Assembly (NCBI RefSeq): GCF_002116635.1
Contig: NZ_LQPW01000016.1
Coordinates: 40,817 to 104,816 of the forward strand
DNA: 64,000 nucleotides
Direction: 5' to 3'
DNA from: Mycobacterium szulgai
GTDB taxonomy: Bacteria; Actinomycetota; Actinomycetes; Mycobacteriales; Mycobacteriaceae
The notes under the pieces were generated by a model that saw only the letters and a list, made by a program, of their open reading frames with translations, did no database searches and had not been told where the DNA came from. Below, piece after piece: positions 48,525 through 56,582 of this stretch (the first letter of the stretch is position 1; every line of letters starts with the position of its first letter). Made by a program: the position numbers and the translations under genes.

Positions 48525-49490
48525 GTGACGAGACACGAGTCGGGCGGTGGCGGACAGCCGACGCTGTGGGCGGTCTCCGATCTGCACACCGGTCATCTGG
48601 GCAACAAGCCCGTCACCGAATCGCTGCACCCGTCGTCACCCGACGACTGGCTGATCGTCGCCGGGGATGTCGCCGAACGCACCGACGAGATCCGTTGGGC
48701 TCTCGACCTGCTGCGACGGCGGTTCGCGAAGGTGATCTGGGTGCCCGGCAACCACGAACTGTGGACCACTAACCGGGATCCGATGCAGATCTTCGGCCGG
48801 GCGCGCTACGAGTATCTGGTCAACATCTGTGACGAGATGGGCGTCGTCACACCCGAGCATCCGTTCCCGGTCTGGACGGAGCGGGGCGGGCCGGCCACCA
48901 TCGTGCCGATGTTCTTGCTGTACGACTATTCGTTCTTGCCGGCCGGGGCGACGAGCAAAGCCGAGGGCGTGACCATCGCCCGGGAACGCAATGTGGTGGC
49001 CACCGACGAATATCTGCTCTCGCCCGAGCCGTATCCCACCCGCGAAGCCTGGTGTCGCGAGCGGGTGGCAGCCACCCGGGCCCGGCTAGAACAGCTCGAC
49101 TGGATGCAACCGACCGTGCTGGTCAACCACTTTCCGATGGTGCGAGAACCCTGCGAAGCGCTGTTCTACCCGGAGTTCTCGCTGTGGTGCGGAACTACCA
49201 AGACCGCCGACTGGCACACGCGCTACAACGCCGTCTGTTCGGTCTACGGCCACCTACACATTCCGCGGACCACCTGGTACGACGGCGTGCGCTTCGAAGA
49301 GGTGTCGGTGGGCTACCCGCGCGAGTGGCGCCGTCGCAAGCCCTACAGCTGGCTGCGCCAAGTACTGCCGGATCCTGAGTACGCGCCTGGCTACCTCAAC
49401 GACTTCGGCGGTCATTTCGTGATCACGCCCGAAATGAAGGCGCAGGCCACCAAGTTCCGGGAACGATTGCGGCAGCGGCAGTCACGATGA
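48525..49490 (+). CDS. pptH: Phosphopantetheinyl hydrolase PptH (calcineurin-like metallophosphoesterase)
   Basis: PptH (Rv2795c) removes 4'-phosphopantetheine from carrier proteins and so opposes PptT; this is known from M. tuberculosis. The 321 residues carry the metallophosphoesterase motifs: SDLHTGH near residue 18, AGDVAER near 49, GNHELW near 78, VNHFP near 203 and YGHLHIPRTTW near 242. The GTG at 48525 gives VTRHESGGGGQPTLWAVSD; the frame is open far upstream but that part is the opposite-strand DUF3558 gene. It overlaps pptT by four bases (ATGA), pairing eraser and writer on one transcript. Confidence 0.93.
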   Translation: MTRHESGGGGQPTLWAVSDLHTGHLGNKPVTESLHPSSPDDWLIVAGDVAERTDEIRWALDLLRRRFAKVIWVPGNHELWTTNRDPMQIFGRARYEYLVNICDEMGVVTPEHPFPVWTERGGPATIVPMFLLYDYSFLPAGATSKAEGVTIARERNVVATDEYLLSPEPYPTREAWCRERVAATRARLEQLDWMQPTVLVNHFPMVREPCEALFYPEFSLWCGTTKTADWHTRYNAVCSVYGHLHIPRTTWYDGVRFEEVSVGYPREWRRRKPYSWLRQVLPDPEYAPGYLNDFGGHFVITPEMKAQATKFRERLRQRQSR

Positions 49491-50167
49491 CCGCAAGCAT
49501 GCTGGTGCCGTCGGTGTTGCCGGGCACCGTGGTCGACGAGCTGGCGTACGCCGAGTTGTATTCCGATCCGCCCGGGCTGACGCCGCTGCCCGAAGAGGAG
49601 CCGCTGATCGCTAAATCGGTGGCCAAGCGGCGCAACGAATTCATCACCGTCCGGCACTGCGCCCGCACCGCACTGCGTCAGCTCGGCGTGCCACCGGTGC
49701 CAATCCTCAAGGGCGACAAGGGCGAACCGTGCTGGCCCGACGGCGTGGTGGGCAGCCTCACGCACTGCACCGGCTACCGGGGTGCCGTGGTGGGGCGCAA
49801 CGGCGCGCTGCGTTCGGTGGGTATCGACGCCGAACCGCACGACGTCCTGCCCGGTGGTGTGCTGGATGCAATCAGCCTGCCGGCCGAGCGCAGCGAGATG
49901 CCTAATGCCATGCCCGACGGGCTGCATTGGGATCGAATCCTGTTCTGCGCCAAGGAGGCGACGTACAAGGCGTGGTTTCCGCTGACCAAGCGGTGGCTGG
50001 GATTCGAAGACGCGCACATCAGCTTCGAAGCCGACAGCTCGACGACGGGTCGCTTTACCTCTCGGATTCTGATCGACCCGGCCGCCCTTTCCGGTCCGCC
50101 GCTGCGAACGTTGGCCGGGCGCTGGTCGGTCGAACGCGGACTGGTGCTGACCGCGATCGTGCTATGA
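49487..50167 (+). CDS. pptT: 4'-phosphopantetheinyl transferase PptT (Sfp type)
   Basis: PptT activates carrier proteins of polyketide synthases, nonribosomal peptide synthetases and meromycolate synthesis by transferring phosphopantetheine from CoA. It is essential in M. tuberculosis (Rv2794c). The 226 residues show [15 protein letters not shown] near 89, the magnesium-binding GIDAEPH near 115 and the [15 protein letters not shown] motif near 155. It is coupled to pptH upstream and truB downstream by four-base overlaps. Confidence 0.95.
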   Translation: MTASMLVPSVLPGTVVDELAYAELYSDPPGLTPLPEEEPLIAKSVAKRRNEFITVRHCARTALRQLGVPPVPILKGDKGEPCWPDGVVGSLTHCTGYRGAVVGRNGALRSVGIDAEPHDVLPGGVLDAISLPAERSEMPNAMPDGLHWDRILFCAKEATYKAWFPLTKRWLGFEDAHISFEADSSTTGRFTSRILIDPAALSGPPLRTLAGRWSVERGLVLTAIVL

Positions 50168-51051
50168 GTTCGGCGGGTCCGGGCATCGTCGTTGTCGACA
50201 AACCGGCGGGGATGACCAGTCACGACGTGGTGGGCCGGTGCCGGCGCATCTTCGCCACCCGCCGGGTGGGCCATGCGGGCACGCTGGACCCGATGGCCAC
50301 CGGCGTGCTGGTGATCGGCATCGAGCGTGCCACCAAGATCCTGGGCTTGCTGACGGCAGCCACCAAGTCGTATGCCGCCACCATTCGCCTGGGGCAGACC
50401 ACCTCCACCGAAGACGCCGAAGGTGACCTGCTGCGAGCGGTTCCGGCCGAGGCGATTACCGATGAGGAGATTGCGGCAGCGATCGCGGGGCTGCGTGGCG
50501 ACATCAGCCAGGTGCCGTCGGCGGTCAGTGCGATCAAGGTCGGCGGTCAGCGCGCTTATCAGTTGGTACGCCAGGGTCAGGCCGTCGAGCTCGCATCCCG
50601 GCCGGTGCGTGTCGATCGGTTCGAGGTGCTGGCGGCCCGACGCCAGGATCAGCTCGTCGATCTCGATGTCGAAGTCGACTGCTCGTCGGGGACCTACATC
50701 CGCGCGCTGGCACGCGATCTGGGCGATGCGCTGGCCGTCGGCGGCCATCTGACGTCGCTGCGCCGCACCCGCGTCGGCAGTTTCGATCTGGCGCAAGCGC
50801 TGACGCTGGACGATTTAGCCGAGCGGCCGCGGCTGAGCCTGAGTCTCGACGAGGCTTGCCTGCTGTTGTTTACCCGCCGCGACCTCAGCGCCGAGGAGGT
50901 TGACGCCGCGCGCAATGGCAGGCCGCTGTCGGCGGCCGGTATCGAAGGCGTGTACGCGGCCGCCGACGCCGACGACCGGGTGATCGCGCTGCTGCGCGAC
51001 GAGGGTGTACGCACCAAGTCGGTAGTCGTGATCCGCCCGTCGACCCTGTAA
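50164..51051 (+). CDS. truB: tRNA pseudouridine-55 synthase TruB
   Basis: TruB converts U55 in the T-loop of tRNAs to pseudouridine. The 295-residue product (ATG 50164) starts with [19 protein letters not shown]. The catalytic Asp is in [16 protein letters not shown] near residue 45. [21 protein letters not shown] and [16 protein letters not shown] are further family motifs, and a PUA-like C-terminal domain follows. Overlap of its ATG with the pptT stop (ATGA) shows it is in the pptH-pptT-truB operon, as in M. tuberculosis (Rv2793c). The longer open frame upstream lies inside pptT and is not used. Confidence 0.95.
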   Translation: MSSAGPGIVVVDKPAGMTSHDVVGRCRRIFATRRVGHAGTLDPMATGVLVIGIERATKILGLLTAATKSYAATIRLGQTTSTEDAEGDLLRAVPAEAITDEEIAAAIAGLRGDISQVPSAVSAIKVGGQRAYQLVRQGQAVELASRPVRVDRFEVLAARRQDQLVDLDVEVDCSSGTYIRALARDLGDALAVGGHLTSLRRTRVGSFDLAQALTLDDLAERPRLSLSLDEACLLLFTRRDLSAEEVDAARNGRPLSAAGIEGVYAAADADDRVIALLRDEGVRTKSVVVIRPSTL

Positions 51052-51073
51052 ATCTGCAGACAACGTGCGAGTA

Positions 51074-51117
51074 GGGGCCTGCGAAATTGCAGGCTCGGCG
51101 ATAACGCAACAGGCCCC
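51074..51117. terminator. Nested hairpins between truB and ltp1
   Basis: GGGGCCTG (51074-51081) pairs with CAGGCCCC (51110-51117), an 8-bp perfect outer stem. Inside it GCCTGC (51077-51082) can instead pair with GCAGGC (51089-51094) around a 6-base loop. The two stems share bases, so they are mutually exclusive. It starts 22 bp after the truB stop. It may be a terminator or a regulatory structure ahead of ltp1. Confidence 0.5.
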
Positions 51118-51183
51118 GGTCCGTAGCTGCACACGACCAGGTTGCACACTTGGGATCGAGTCGCTTCTCCGGTGAAGGGGGCA

Positions 51184-52389
51184 ATGATGCCTAGCAAGTC
51201 AGCTCATAGGGTCTATGTCGTCGGCGTCGGCATGACGAAGTTCGAAAAGCCCGGCCGTCGCGAAGGCTGGGACTACCCGCAGATGGCCAAGGAGTCCGGC
51301 ACCAAAGCGCTCGAGGACGCCGGCATCGACTACAGCGAGATCGAGCAGGGCTATGTCGGCTACGTTGCGGGCGACTCAACCTCCGGGCAGCGCGCTCTCT
51401 ACGAACTCGGCATGACGGGCATCCCGATCGTCAACGTGAACAACAACTGCTCTACCGGGTCCACCGCGCTGTTCCTCGGCGCGCAGGCCATCCGCGGGGG
51501 AGTGGCCGACTGCGTGCTGGCGCTGGGCTTCGAGAAGATGCAGCCCGGTGCGCTGCAGGGCGGCGCACAGGATCGGGAGTCGCCGATGGGTAGGCACGTC
51601 AAGGCATTGGCCGAGATCGATGAATTCGCATTTCCGGTCGCGCCGTGGATGTTCGGGGCAGCCGGCCGGGAGCACATGAAGAAATACGGCACCACCGCCG
51701 AGCATTTCGCGAAGATCGGTCTCAAGAACCACAAGCATTCGGTGAACAACCCCAATGCGCAGTTCCAGGAGGAGTACACCCTCGAGGACATCCTGGCCGC
51801 CAAGATGATCTCCGATCCGCTCACCAAGTTGCAGTGCTCGCCGACCTCTGACGGCTCGGCCGCGGTGGTGCTGGCCAGTGAGGATTACGTCGCCAAGCAC
51901 AACCTGGCCGGTCAAGCCGTGGAGATTGTCGGGCAGGCGATGACCACCGACTTCGCCTCCACGTTCGACGGCAGCGCCCGTAACATCATCGGGTACGACA
52001 TGAATGTGCAAGCCGCCCAACAGGTTTACCACCAGTCCGGGCTCGGGCCGGAAGACTTCCAGGTGATCGAGCTGCACGACTGCTTCTCCGCGAACGAACT
52101 GCTGCTCTACGAGGCACTGGGGCTGTGTGGCGAGGGCGAGGCACCCAAACTGATCGACGACAACCAGACCACCTACGGCGGGCGCTGGGTGGTCAACCCC
52201 TCCGGCGGGCTGATCTCCAAGGGCCACCCGCTGGGCGCGACCGGACTGGCCCAGTGCAGCGAGCTGACGTGGCAGTTGCGCGGCACCGCCGACAAGAGAC
52301 AGGTCGACAACGTCACCGCGGCACTGCAACACAACATCGGGCTGGGCGGCGCCGCCGTCGTCACCGCCTACCAGCGCGCCGAACGCTAG
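51184..52389 (+). CDS. ltp1: Lipid-transfer protein/thiolase-like Ltp1
   Basis: This 401-residue thiolase-superfamily protein matches Rv2790c in length and sequence. The active-site region is [21 protein letters not shown], with the Cys near residue 91; [15 protein letters not shown] and [20 protein letters not shown] near 330-350 supply His and substrate-binding elements. SCP-x-type thiolases act on branched or sterol-derived acyl-CoA. ATG 51184 with a GGGGGCA site is preferred over the ATG at 51142. It lies 10 bp before fadE21, so the two are probably an acyl-CoA degradation unit. Confidence 0.92.
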   Translation: MMPSKSAHRVYVVGVGMTKFEKPGRREGWDYPQMAKESGTKALEDAGIDYSEIEQGYVGYVAGDSTSGQRALYELGMTGIPIVNVNNNCSTGSTALFLGAQAIRGGVADCVLALGFEKMQPGALQGGAQDRESPMGRHVKALAEIDEFAFPVAPWMFGAAGREHMKKYGTTAEHFAKIGLKNHKHSVNNPNAQFQEEYTLEDILAAKMISDPLTKLQCSPTSDGSAAVVLASEDYVAKHNLAGQAVEIVGQAMTTDFASTFDGSARNIIGYDMNVQAAQQVYHQSGLGPEDFQVIELHDCFSANELLLYEALGLCGEGEAPKLIDDNQTTYGGRWVVNPSGGLISKGHPLGATGLAQCSELTWQLRGTADKRQVDNVTAALQHNIGLGGAAVVTAYQRAER

Positions 52390-52399
52390 GGAGCCAACC

Positions 52400-53632
52400 T
52401 TGATCGAGTGGTCCGACACCGACTTGATGGTCCGCGACGCCGTTCGCCAGTTCGTCGATAAGGAGATCCGTCCGCACCTGGACGAATTGGAAACCGGCGC
52501 GCTGTCGCCCTACCCGATCATGCGCAAGCTGTACAGCCAGTTCGGGCTCGACGTGATGGGCGCCGAGTCGGTCAAAAAGATGTTGGACCGCGAACGCGCG
52601 GGCGGCGGCGAAAAGCGGGGCAGCTCAGATGGTTTGGGCGGCGGCGCGCAGGGATCGATGATGGCGGTGCTGGTGTCCGAACTCGCGAGGGTCAGCATCG
52701 GTGTGCTGAGCACCGCAACCGTCAGCATCGGCCTGGGTGCGGCGACCATCGCCAGCCGCGGGACGCTAGCCCAGAAGGAACGCTGGTTGCCCGACCTGAT
52801 GTCGCTGACGAAGATCGCGGCATGGGCCATCACCGAGCCAGACTCGGGCTCGGACGCGTTTGGCGGCATGAAGAGTTACGTCAAACGCGACGGGGAAGAC
52901 TACATCCTCAACGGGCACAAGACGTTTATCACCAATGGGCCCTACGCCGACGTCCTGGTGGTCTACGCGAAACTCGACGAGGGTGACTCCTCGGTCGACA
53001 AACGCAACCGGCCCGTGCTGGTATTTGTGCTCGACGCGGGAATGCCGGGCCTGACCCAGGGCAAACCGTTCAAGAAGATGGGCATGATGTCCTCGCCGAC
53101 GGGCGAATTGTTCTTCGACAACGTGCGGCTGAGCCCGGATCGGCTGCTCGGCGAGAGCGAACAGGCCAGCGGGGACGGCCGTGACAGCGCCCGCGCCAAT
53201 TTCACCGTCGAACGGATTGGGATCGCGACGATGGCGCTGGGCATCATCAACGAATGCCACCGGCTGTGCGTGGATTACGCGAAGGCTCGCACGCTGTGGG
53301 GCAAGAACATCGGGCAGTTCCAGCTGATTCAGCTCAAGCTGGCCAAGATGGAGATCGCCCGGATGAACGTGCAGAACATGGTGTTTCAGTCGATCGAGCG
53401 GGAGCGGGCGGGAAAACCGCTGACGCTGGCCGAAGCATCGGCGATCAAGTTGTACTCCTCGGAGACCGCCACCGACGTCGCGATGGATGCCGTGCAGTTG
53501 TTCGGCGGCAACGGGTACATGGCCGAGTACCGCGTGGAACAGCTAGCCCGCGATGCGAAGTCACTGATGATCTACGCGGGCAGCAACGAGGTACAGGTGA
53601 CCCACATCGCCAAGGGCCTGTTGTCGGGTTAA
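52400..53632 (+). CDS. fadE21: Acyl-CoA dehydrogenase FadE21
   Basis: This FAD enzyme catalyses alpha,beta-dehydrogenation of acyl-CoA. The 410 residues include the FAD/substrate segment AWAITEPDSGSDAFGGMKSYV near 136-156, the GYMAEYRVEQLARDAKSLMIYAGSNEVQ C-terminal signature (landmarks GGNGYMAEY and YAGSNEVQ) near 372-400, and LFGGNG for FAD binding. A Gly-rich insert, GGGEKRGSSDGLGGGAQG near 65-82, is unusual for the family but is in frame and in keeping with Rv2789c. It starts with TTG at 52400, 10 bp after ltp1. It converges on sirR with an 8-bp gap. Confidence 0.93.
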   Translation: MIEWSDTDLMVRDAVRQFVDKEIRPHLDELETGALSPYPIMRKLYSQFGLDVMGAESVKKMLDRERAGGGEKRGSSDGLGGGAQGSMMAVLVSELARVSIGVLSTATVSIGLGAATIASRGTLAQKERWLPDLMSLTKIAAWAITEPDSGSDAFGGMKSYVKRDGEDYILNGHKTFITNGPYADVLVVYAKLDEGDSSVDKRNRPVLVFVLDAGMPGLTQGKPFKKMGMMSSPTGELFFDNVRLSPDRLLGESEQASGDGRDSARANFTVERIGIATMALGIINECHRLCVDYAKARTLWGKNIGQFQLIQLKLAKMEIARMNVQNMVFQSIERERAGKPLTLAEASAIKLYSSETATDVAMDAVQLFGGNGYMAEYRVEQLARDAKSLMIYAGSNEVQVTHIAKGLLSG

Positions 53633-53640
53633 AGCCCGAA

Positions 53641-54333
53641 TTAGCCAACTACCCAGATGGCTCGGGCCGCCGGGCTACCCAGATCCACGGTGGATGCCGC
53701 GCCGTCCGCTGACTCGATGGCAACCGAGACCATGCCGGCGAATTCCCGGCGGGTCAGCACGCGCAGCCGCGAGTCCAGGCTGATCCCGACGCTGTCGAAG
53801 TAGCGCAGCATTTCCGGGTCGGAGTCGGAGATGCGCGCAACTGTTCCGGTCTCGCCGTCGCGGCAGGCCCATAGCTGACGCGCCGGCGGCGTCGGCACCT
53901 GACCATCGGTGGCCGGGATCGGATCGCCGTGCGGATCGCGCCGCGGGAAGCCCAGTTTGGCGTCGATGCGTGCCATCAGGCGATCGGATACCGCGTGCTC
54001 GAGCACCTCGGCCTCGTCGTGCACTTCGTCCCAGCTGTAGCCGAGTTCATTGACCAGAAAGGTCTCCAGCAGCCGGTGCCGGCGCACCATGGCCAGGGCC
54101 GCGCGCCGCCCCGAGTCGGTCAGCGTCACCGCGCCGTACTTCTCGTGATCGACCAGGCCCTGCTCGGCGAGCTTGCGGATGGACTCCGAAGCGGTGCTGG
54201 CCGACACCCCGATCTTCTCGGCCAGCATCTTGGTGCTGACCTTCTCCCGCGACCACTCCTGAGCGGTCCAGATGACTTTCAGATAGTCCTGGGCAACCGC
54301 GGTGAGACCGCCACGTTCGTCGTCAGCCTTCAC
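53641..54333 (-). CDS. sirR: DtxR/MntR-family metal-dependent repressor SirR
   Basis: SirR is an iron/manganese-dependent transcriptional repressor (Rv2788). The 230 residues have an N-terminal winged helix (YLKVIWTAQEWSREKVSTKMLAEKIGVSASTASESIRKL, landmarks MLAEKIGVSAST), and a metal-binding and dimerisation domain with HRLLETFLVNELGYSWDEVHDEAEVLEHAVSD near 85-115 (His and Glu ligands). A C-terminal SH3-like FeoA domain (about 150-230) follows. It is divergent from ribF across an 80-bp gap. Which metal it senses cannot be read from the sequence. Confidence 0.92.
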   Translation of the reverse strand: MKADDERGGLTAVAQDYLKVIWTAQEWSREKVSTKMLAEKIGVSASTASESIRKLAEQGLVDHEKYGAVTLTDSGRRAALAMVRRHRLLETFLVNELGYSWDEVHDEAEVLEHAVSDRLMARIDAKLGFPRRDPHGDPIPATDGQVPTPPARQLWACRDGETGTVARISDSDPEMLRYFDSVGISLDSRLRVLTRREFAGMVSVAIESADGAASTVDLGSPAARAIWVVG

Positions 54334-54413
54334 AACCAGAAAGTTTAGGCAACCCTGCGCCGGATGGGTTTTTTATTACCCCACGCGCGGGGTCGGGTCG
54401 TAGGCTGGCGATC

Positions 54414-55388
54414 GTGCAGCGGTGGCGTGGGCAAGACGAAATCCCCACAGACTGGGGCAGATGCGTGCTTACCGTCGGGGTGTTCGACGGGGTGCATCGC
54501 GGGCACGCCGAACTGATCGCACACGCGGTAAAGGCCGGCCGCACCCGCGGTGTGCCGTCGGTGCTGATGACCTTCGACCCGCACCCCATGGAGGTCGTCT
54601 ATCCCGGCAGCCACCCGGCGCAGCTGACGACGCTGACCCGCCGCGCCGAGCTGGTCGAGGAGCTCGGCATCGACGTATTCCTGGTGATGCCGTTCACCAC
54701 CGACTTCATGAAACTCACGCCCGAGCGCTACATCCACGAGCTACTTGTCGAGCACCTGCACGTGGTCGAGGTCGTGGTCGGGGAGAACTTCACCTTCGGC
54801 AAGAAGGCGGCCGGCAACGTCAACCTGCTGCGTAAGGCCGGCGAGCGATTCGGGTTCGCCGTGGAGGGCATGTCATTGCTCTCCGAGCACCACAGCAACG
54901 AGACCGTCACCTTTTCCTCCACCTACATCCGGTCGTGCGTGGACGCGGGCGACGTGGTTGCGGCCACCGAAGCGCTGGGCCGCCCACACCGCGTCGAGGG
55001 TGTGGTCGTTCGCGGATACGGGCGGGGCGCCCAGCTGGGGTTTCCCACGGCGAACGTCGCGCCGCCGATGTATTCGGCAATCCCGGCCGACGGTGTGTAC
55101 GCCGCGTGGTTCACCGTGCTCGGGCATGCACCGGTGCCCGGCACCGTCGTTCCGGGGGAGCGTTACCAGGCCGCGGTATCGATTGGCACCAATCCGACCT
55201 TCTCCGGACGCACCCGCACCGTCGAGGCGTTCGTGCTGGACACCACGGCCGACCTGTACGGTCAGCACGTCGCGCTGGATTTCGTGGCGCGGGTGCGGGG
55301 TCAGAAGATGTTCGACTCGGTTCGCGATCTCGTCGCCGAAATCGGCGCCGACACCGAGCGGACCCGGGCGCTGCTGGCCGCGAGTTAA
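54414..55388 (+). CDS. ribF: Bifunctional riboflavin kinase / FAD synthetase
   Basis: RibF makes FMN from riboflavin and FAD from FMN. The 324-residue protein has the N-terminal adenylyltransferase domain (VGVFDGVHRGHAELI near 22-36, the HxGH-like site, and FSSTYIRSCVDAGDV near 165-180). The C-terminal riboflavin kinase domain follows, with VVRGYGRGAQLGFPTANV near 196-213, TNPTFSGRTRTVEAFVLD and the DLYG segment. The start is GTG at 54414. A GC-rich hairpin follows the stop. It corresponds to Rv2786c. Confidence 0.95.
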   Translation: MQRWRGQDEIPTDWGRCVLTVGVFDGVHRGHAELIAHAVKAGRTRGVPSVLMTFDPHPMEVVYPGSHPAQLTTLTRRAELVEELGIDVFLVMPFTTDFMKLTPERYIHELLVEHLHVVEVVVGENFTFGKKAAGNVNLLRKAGERFGFAVEGMSLLSEHHSNETVTFSSTYIRSCVDAGDVVAATEALGRPHRVEGVVVRGYGRGAQLGFPTANVAPPMYSAIPADGVYAAWFTVLGHAPVPGTVVPGERYQAAVSIGTNPTFSGRTRTVEAFVLDTTADLYGQHVALDFVARVRGQKMFDSVRDLVAEIGADTERTRALLAAS

Positions 55389-55401
55389 CCCGCGGTGCGG
55401 G
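55389..55401 (+). terminator. Hairpin directly after ribF
   Basis: CCCGC-GGT-GCGGG is a perfect 5-bp GC stem with a 3-base loop immediately after the ribF TAA. There is no T-run. Confidence 0.4.
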
Positions 55402-55406
55402 TGCGC

Positions 55407-55415
55407 TGCTAAACT
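55407..55415 (+). promoter_or_regulatory. Candidate extended -10 promoter for rpsO
   Basis: TGCTAAACT fits the extended -10 pattern TGnTAnnnT. It would start transcription near 55422, giving a leader of about 78 nt before rpsO. No good -35 is visible. Confidence 0.4.
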
Positions 55416-55499
55416 GCCCGACGACATCGGCGCGTGCTGCGGTTCGCGGTGGCCGCGCCGTAAGAATCTGATCGCGGACCCCAATGATGGAGATATTTC

Positions 55500-55769
55500 G
55501 TGGCGCTTACCGCCGAGCAGAAGAAAGAAATTCTGAAGTCCTACGGACTGCACGAGACCGACACCGGGTCGCCGGAAGCGCAGATCGCGCTGTTGACCAA
55601 GCGGATCGCCGATTTGACCGAGCACCTCAAGGTGCACAAGCACGACCACCACTCCCGGCGTGGGTTGCTGCTGCTGGTGGGTCGCCGCAAGCGGCTGGTC
55701 AAGTACCTCACACAGGTTGACGTGGAGCGCTACCGTTCGCTCATCGAGCGCCTGGGCCTGCGTCGCTGA
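55500..55769 (+). CDS. rpsO: 30S ribosomal protein S15
   Basis: S15 is a primary 16S rRNA-binding protein of the 30S platform. The 89 residues match the family: [50 protein letters not shown] (landmarks [35 protein letters not shown]). The start is GTG at 55500. It lies between ribF and lppU, matching Rv2785c. A hairpin-prone leader of about 80 nt upstream could serve feedback control, as S15 represses its own translation in other bacteria. Confidence 0.97.
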   Translation: MALTAEQKKEILKSYGLHETDTGSPEAQIALLTKRIADLTEHLKVHKHDHHSRRGLLLLVGRRKRLVKYLTQVDVERYRSLIERLGLRR

Positions 55770-55780
55770 CCGTCGGCGCC

Positions 55781-56275
55781 ATGCGCGCCTTGCTCTTGGC
55801 GGTGTGCGCCGCCGCGGCAGTGGCCGGATGCTCGACCGCAAACAACGTCGCCGATTTCAAAGTGGGCGATTGCCTCAAACTCGGCGGCACACCGGATCGG
55901 CCGCAGGCCGCGAAGGCACAGTGCGGCAGCCCGACGTCGAACTTCAAGGTCGTCGCCGCGGTGGCCGAACGGGCGCAGTGCCCGGCCGACATCGATTCCT
56001 CCTATTCGATGCACAATTCGATCAGCGGCTCGAACAACACCGTCTGCCTGGACATCGACTGGGTGATCGGTGGCTGCATGAGCGTCGACCCCCGCCATAT
56101 CGCCGACCCGGTCCGGGTGGACTGCAACGACGCGTCGGTGCCGCATCGTCAGCGCGCCACCCAGATCCTCAATGACCTTGACCCGCCTGTCACCGTCTAT
56201 CAGTGCGCCAGCGGTCTGGGCTACGCCTATAGCCAGCGGCGGTTTGCGGTTTGTGTCGAGAACGTGTCCGGCTAG
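55781..56275 (+). CDS. lppU: Probable lipoprotein LppU
   Basis: This 164-residue protein has a short Sec signal (LLLAVCAAAAVAGCSTAN) with the lipobox AVAGC, so Cys17 should be lipidated. The mature domain has six or more cysteines spaced for disulfides (CLKLGG, AQCGSP, QCPAD, VCLDIDW, GGCMSV, DCNDAS, QCASG, VCVEN), in keeping with an exported fold. Function is unknown. It lies 11 bp after rpsO and matches Rv2784c. Confidence 0.87.
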   Translation: MRALLLAVCAAAAVAGCSTANNVADFKVGDCLKLGGTPDRPQAAKAQCGSPTSNFKVVAAVAERAQCPADIDSSYSMHNSISGSNNTVCLDIDWVIGGCMSVDPRHIADPVRVDCNDASVPHRQRATQILNDLDPPVTVYQCASGLGYAYSQRRFAVCVENVSG

Positions 56276-56582
56276 TTCTCGCAATGCTGCGATATTGCCC
56301 GTGTAGAGTGAGGCTGTTCTGGGCCTGATCGGTCCAGCAAATGGTGCGGTCCACGCAGATCCGCGAGTTCCGTTCCAGCGAGTCACTATGCATGGTCAAG
56401 GGAGCAGCCCAGCCTGTCTCGGGCGGTCCTCGGTAGTGGCTGCCGGGCTCTCCGGATCTGGGGTAAGGTCGGCCGCTTCGATCGATGGCCGTAGCCGCAT
56501 TCAGGTTTTGCTGTTAGGGATTCCTTCGGCGTGCGTGACGCGCGAAACAGCTGAATTACTCAGAGAGGCCGCACGGACACAC
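56276..56582. other. 307-bp gap upstream of pnp
   Basis: No separate gene is supported. The frame of pnp is open upstream to 56388, but the residues are low in family resemblance and the length would exceed that of M. tuberculosis GpsI. The stretch probably holds the pnp promoter and a long 5' leader, as PNPase messages are often self-regulated. I saw no clear -10/-35 pair and no strong terminator for lppU. Confidence 0.5.

Noticed and set aside
54334..54413. Possible iron box (TTTAGGCAACCCT) between sirR and ribF
   Set aside because: Only one half resembles the IdeR/DtxR consensus and there is no clear symmetric second half.
56388..56582. N-terminal extension of pnp by 65 codons
   Set aside because: The extension lacks family resemblance; ATG 56583 gives the MSAAEI start seen in mycobacterial PNPase.
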